Shown here piece after piece: positions 60,891 to 64,000 of a stretch of DNA of 64,000 nucleotides. Position numbers and translations under genes: made by a program. The DNA is from Caulobacter segnis (lineage in GTDB: Bacteria; Pseudomonadota; Alphaproteobacteria; Caulobacterales; Caulobacteraceae). Below the pieces are notes generated by a model, which was given only the letters and a program-made list of their open reading frames with translations, made no database searches and was not told where the DNA came from. The DNA lies in the NCBI RefSeq assembly GCF_019931575.1, contig NZ_CP082923.1, positions 1 to 64,000 on the forward strand, read 5' to 3'. How positions within the stretch are numbered: the stretch's first letter is position 1; each line of letters opens with the position of its first letter.

Positions 60891-63067
60891 ACGCCCCCTT
60901 CAAGCCCGTGGAAGGGCCCAGCCGCCGCGACGTGGTCGTCGCCTCCGCCTTGGTCGGCGGCGCGTTGCTGGTCGGCTGCTCGCCGGCCGACCTGATGAGC
61001 GCCGGCTCCAAGGTCGAGGTCGGGGCCTTCGGACCCTTCATCAAGATCGCGCCGGACGGCGCCGTCACAGTGATCTCCAAGCACATCGAGTTCGGCCAGG
61101 GCAATCACGCCGGCCTCGCCGCCATCGTCGCCGAGGAGCTGGACGCCGACTGGACCAGGGTCCGGGTCGAGCAGGCCCCGGCCAACGCCAAGCTCTACGC
61201 CAATGGCGCGCTGGGCGCGCAGCTGACCGGCGGCTCGTCGGCGATCGCCAACTCGTGGGAGCAGTTGCGCAAGGCCGGCGCCGGGGCGCGCGCCATGTTC
61301 GTGCAGACCGCCGCCAACCGGTGGAACGTCCCGGTGGGCGAGATCACGGTCAAGGACAGCGTCCTGACCCATGCGTCCGGCAAGACGGCGACCTTCGGCG
61401 AACTGTTGGCCGACGCGGCCAAGGTCCCGCCGCCGACCGACGTCAAGCTGAAGGACCCCAAGACCTTCACCCTGATCGGCACCGACCGGGTGCGTCGCAA
61501 GGACGCCCAGGCCAAGAGCGACGGCACGGCCCGCTACACCCAGGACGTCCGCCTGCCCGACATGCTGACGGCGGTGGTCGCCCACCCGCCGCTGTTCGGC
61601 GCCAAGGTGAAGAGTTTCGACGCGGCCGAGGCCAAGAAGGTCCCCGGCGTGGTCGACGTCTTCGAGATTCCGACCGGCGTGGCGGTGGTGGCGCAGAATA
61701 CCTACGCCGCCCGCATGGGCCGAGAGGCGCTGAAGATCGAGTGGAACGAGGACAAGGCCGAGAAACGCGGTTCGGCGGCCATCGCCCAGCTGTTCAAGGA
61801 CGTCGCCGCCGGCAAGACCACCGAGCCCAAGTGGGAGCCGTTCGACCAGCGCGGCGACGCCACGTCGCTCAACTCGGCCAAGGGCGAGCGCGTGTTCGAG
61901 ACCACCTACGAGTTCCCCTATCTGGCCCACGCCGCCATGGAGCCGATGAACTGCGTGGCGTCCGTGGACGGCAACAAGGTCAGGATGGTGTTCGGCTCGC
62001 AGGGCCAGACCCTGGACCAGCTGAACGCGGCCAAGATCGTCGGTTGCCTGCCGGGTTCGGTCGAGATCGAGACCCTGTTCGCCGGCGGCTCGTTCGGCCG
62101 GCGCGCCAACTTCCAGTCGGACTACGCCGCCGAGTGCGTCCACATCGCCAAGAAGGTCGGCAAGGGCCGGCCGGTGAAGCTGGTCTGGACCCGCGAGGAC
62201 GACATGCGGGCCGGCTATTTCCGGCCGATCGTGATCCACGCCGTGAAGGTCCAGCTGGACAAGGACGGCTATCCGGCCGGCTGGCGCCACCGCATCGTCA
62301 CCCAGTCGATCATGAAGGGCTCGCCCATGCCGATGGGCAAGGGGCCGGATCAGACGGCGATCGAGGGCGCGGCCGGCTCGCCGTACCTCAAGGCGACGCC
62401 GATCGTCGACGCCCAGGTGGCCCTGCCCGACGTCGGGGTTCCGGTCCTGTGGTGGCGCTCGGTGGGCGCGACCCACACCGCCTTCGTTATGGAGCACACG
62501 ATCGACCAGCTGGCGGCCAAGGCCGGCAAGGATCCCGTCGACTATCGTCGCGCGCTCTACGCCAAGGCCGGCGCCGATCGGCATCTGGCGGCCTTGAACC
62601 TGGCCGTCGAGAAGGCCGGGCCCACGGTGACGGCCGGCTGGACGCGCGGCGTGGCGGTGCACGAGAGCTTCGGCTCGGTCGTCGCCCAGGTCGCCGAGGT
62701 CAAGCTGGAGAACGGGATCCCGCGCGTCGGCCGGGTGGTCACGGCCGTGGACTGCGGCGTCGCCATCTCGCCTGACCAGATCGCCGCCCAGATGGAAGGC
62801 GGGACCTGCTTTGGCTTGTCGGGCGTGTTGTTCGGCGAGGTGACCCTGACCGACGGCAAGGTCGACCAGAGCAACTTCGACCGCTACCGCGTGCTGCGGA
62901 TCAACGAGGCGCCGAGCGTGGAGACCAACATCGTCCCGTCCGGCAATCCGCCTAGCGGCGTCGGCGAACCCGGCACGCCGGTGATCGGTCCGGCCGTCGC
63001 CAACGCCCTGTTCGCCCTGAACAAGACGCCGACCACGCGCCTGCCGTTCGTCCGCTCCGAAACCTGA
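60887..63067 (+). CDS. iorB: Isoquinoline 1-oxidoreductase-type large molybdenum-binding subunit
   Basis: A 726-residue subunit of the xanthine-oxidase superfamily (molybdopterin cytosine dinucleotide enzymes). The N terminus [21 protein letters not shown] contains the Tat twin-arginine pattern (SRRDVVV) directly followed by a hydrophobic stretch and LVGC, a lipobox-like end at cysteine 31. The core shows [39 protein letters not shown] and, near the end, the catalytic glutamate in [18 protein letters not shown]. Together with IorA it should form a periplasm-facing complex. Start overlaps iorA. Confidence 0.92.
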   Translation: MNAPFKPVEGPSRRDVVVASALVGGALLVGCSPADLMSAGSKVEVGAFGPFIKIAPDGAVTVISKHIEFGQGNHAGLAAIVAEELDADWTRVRVEQAPANAKLYANGALGAQLTGGSSAIANSWEQLRKAGAGARAMFVQTAANRWNVPVGEITVKDSVLTHASGKTATFGELLADAAKVPPPTDVKLKDPKTFTLIGTDRVRRKDAQAKSDGTARYTQDVRLPDMLTAVVAHPPLFGAKVKSFDAAEAKKVPGVVDVFEIPTGVAVVAQNTYAARMGREALKIEWNEDKAEKRGSAAIAQLFKDVAAGKTTEPKWEPFDQRGDATSLNSAKGERVFETTYEFPYLAHAAMEPMNCVASVDGNKVRMVFGSQGQTLDQLNAAKIVGCLPGSVEIETLFAGGSFGRRANFQSDYAAECVHIAKKVGKGRPVKLVWTREDDMRAGYFRPIVIHAVKVQLDKDGYPAGWRHRIVTQSIMKGSPMPMGKGPDQTAIEGAAGSPYLKATPIVDAQVALPDVGVPVLWWRSVGATHTAFVMEHTIDQLAAKAGKDPVDYRRALYAKAGADRHLAALNLAVEKAGPTVTAGWTRGVAVHESFGSVVAQVAEVKLENGIPRVGRVVTAVDCGVAISPDQIAAQMEGGTCFGLSGVLFGEVTLTDGKVDQSNFDRYRVLRINEAPSVETNIVPSGNPPSGVGEPGTPVIGPAVANALFALNKTPTTRLPFVRSET

Positions 63068-63127
63068 TCGTCAAAAGTTCCGTCCTGCTCGCTAGACGGG
63101 AACAAGTTCGCCGATCATCTTAGCGGC

Positions 63128-63694
63128 ATGGTGCAGAGCGTCAGTGCCGCTTTCGACAAGCTTACGCCCCGGGAACGGGAAATCCTCCGGCTGATCGCCG
63201 CGCATCTCCAGTCCAAGGAGATCGCGCGGGCCCTGGGCCTGTCGCCCAAGACCGTCGAGATGCACGTGCTCAGCGCGCGCCGCCGCCTGTCCGGCATGAG
63301 CCGCCGTGACGCCGCCCTGGCCTTCGTGGCCTGGGAGGGCGAGGACCCCGGTAATGACTACCGTAGGCGACCAGACGGGATGGCGACGCTTGCTGGCCCG
63401 TCGCTTCCTGATCGGGAGATTGGAGGCGGCGATGAACGAGCAGCACCCGACTTATCTGGCGGTCCCGCTTCCGCCAGGCATGGCCAAGCCGGTCAGTGGC
63501 AAGCCGCACTTCAGGACCTCATCGGGCCGGGTGAGCCGCCGGCCGCCGGCCGGGACTGGCGTCATGACATGAGCAACTTGCAGTGGCTTGGCCTCGTGGC
63601 CGGCGTCACGGCGCTGACCGCCATGCTCCTGGCCGTTACCGTGATCGCGGTCCACACATTCATTCTGGCGATCCAGCGGATAACCGGTCTCTGA
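63128..63694 (+). CDS. LuxR-type helix-turn-helix protein with C-terminal membrane anchor
   Basis: A 188-residue protein. The N-terminal 65 residues are a LuxR/FixJ-type HTH (KLTPREREILRLIAAHLQSKEIARALGLSPKTVEMHVLSARRRL). The middle is a Gly/Pro/Ala-rich linker, and a single hydrophobic helix spans about 152-182 (LQWLGLVAGVTALTAMLLAVTV). A membrane-tethered HTH protein without a receiver or ligand domain fits the group seen in Caulobacter and sphingomonads. The ATG at 63128 is in good position; the iorB gene lies 60 bp upstream on the same strand. Confidence 0.83.
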   Translation: MVQSVSAAFDKLTPREREILRLIAAHLQSKEIARALGLSPKTVEMHVLSARRRLSGMSRRDAALAFVAWEGEDPGNDYRRRPDGMATLAGPSLPDREIGGGDERAAPDLSGGPASARHGQAGQWQAALQDLIGPGEPPAAGRDWRHDMSNLQWLGLVAGVTALTAMLLAVTVIAVHTFILAIQRITGL

Positions 63695-63863
63695 CGGCCC
63701 TCGGGGCCGTCGCCATCATCACCAAGATCGTAGCGTCTGGAACGGGCGGCATGCGCCGCGCGATAGGATTTCCTTTGCATGAAACGAGCGTGCGTTAAAT
63801 CGTCGGGATGGGGCGCGTCTCGACGCATGTCGAGCATGCGATTGTTCTTGTTGGAACCCGGGC

Positions 63864-64000
63864 TTGGGCGAACTCTTCTCCATCCAGCTGATTGCTTACG
63901 CCGCCTATCTGATCGCCATGGCCATCTGCGGCATGGCGATCTGGAAAGGAGATCGACCGGCAAGGTTGGCGGCCCTTGTCCTGATCGCCGGCTGGACGCT
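63864..64000 (+). CDS. Membrane protein, truncated by the window end
   Basis: From a TTG at 63864 the frame reads GELFSIQLIAYAAYLIAMAICGM and continues with a charged WKGDRPARL and a second hydrophobic segment to the window edge, with no stop. It resembles small inner-membrane proteins encoded next to the tethered LuxR-type regulators, but only 45 codons are visible. There is no strong ribosome site, and the true start could be a different codon; the frame remains open upstream for some distance. Confidence 0.5.
   Translation, partial: MGELFSIQLIAYAAYLIAMAICGMAIWKGDRPARLAALVLIAGWT

Overview
The window is GC-rich (third codon positions mostly G or C) and reads as a replication-origin-proximal chromosomal segment of a Caulobacter species. 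DnaA, DnaK, DnaJ, GlnD, IF2 and a CYP153-type P450 all have a strongly Caulobacter-like sequence and order. Promoters fit the Caulobacter housekeeping consensus (TTGACGS, 10-14 nt, GCTANAWC), a CcrM-type GANTC site lies in the dnaA promoter region, and Fur lacks the CxxC pairs, as is usual in alphaproteobacteria. I see no prophage, CRISPR array, insertion sequence, rRNA or tRNA. This is a core chromosomal region.

Layout. 0-6.2 kb: dnaA, an AraC/GyrI-like regulator, alkB and an exported M1 aminopeptidase. 6.3-10.3 kb: dnaK-dnaJ behind a heat-shock promoter, and a TonB-C-domain protein convergent with dnaJ. 10.4-19.5 kb: mutS, glnD, a 55-codon gene, murJ and trpS. 19.5-25 kb: a universal stress protein, CYP153, an NfuA-like protein, a RutE-like reductase, a lipoprotein, tsaB, rimI and fur. 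25-32.2 kb: a translation and RNA-maturation run, miaB-phoH-ybeY-corC-lnt, then a Cro/CI-type regulator and metK. 32.3-35.3 kb: trmB, LysR and LytTR regulators, ppa. 35.5-48 kb: rimP-nusA-ylxR-infB and rbfA-truB-rpsO-pnp, split by a three-gene block (two exported proteins and a dienelactone hydrolase). 48-50.5 kb: a hydrolase, RNase T2 and a LysE exporter. 50.5-51.3 kb: about 0.8 kb with no convincing gene, ending in a Fur-box-like promoter. 51.3-59 kb: a catecholate-siderophore-type TonB receptor with its PiuC hydroxylase, a PAS-rich hybrid histidine kinase and an MHS transporter. 59-64 kb: a shortened siroheme-synthase-like protein, an MliC-type lysozyme inhibitor, an isoquinoline 1-oxidoreductase-type molybdenum enzyme pair, a membrane-tethered LuxR-type protein and the start of a membrane protein cut by the window edge.

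Most genes are ordinary housekeeping genes. The points worth a second look are small. (1) A five-codon minigene lies between phoH and ybeY; it repeats the end of phoH and differs only at wobble positions. (2) An RNA hairpin directly over the Shine-Dalgarno sequence of the MHS transporter. (3) A terminator-like hairpin in the rimP-nusA leader and paired hairpins in the pnp leader. (4) Dispersed multi-hairpin intergenic repeats and a long CTAG-bounded inverted repeat before infB. (5) A siroheme synthase whose methyltransferase domain is cut short. (6) A probable Tat-exported lipoprotein form of the IorB subunit. All assignments rest on reading motifs by eye; no database search was run.
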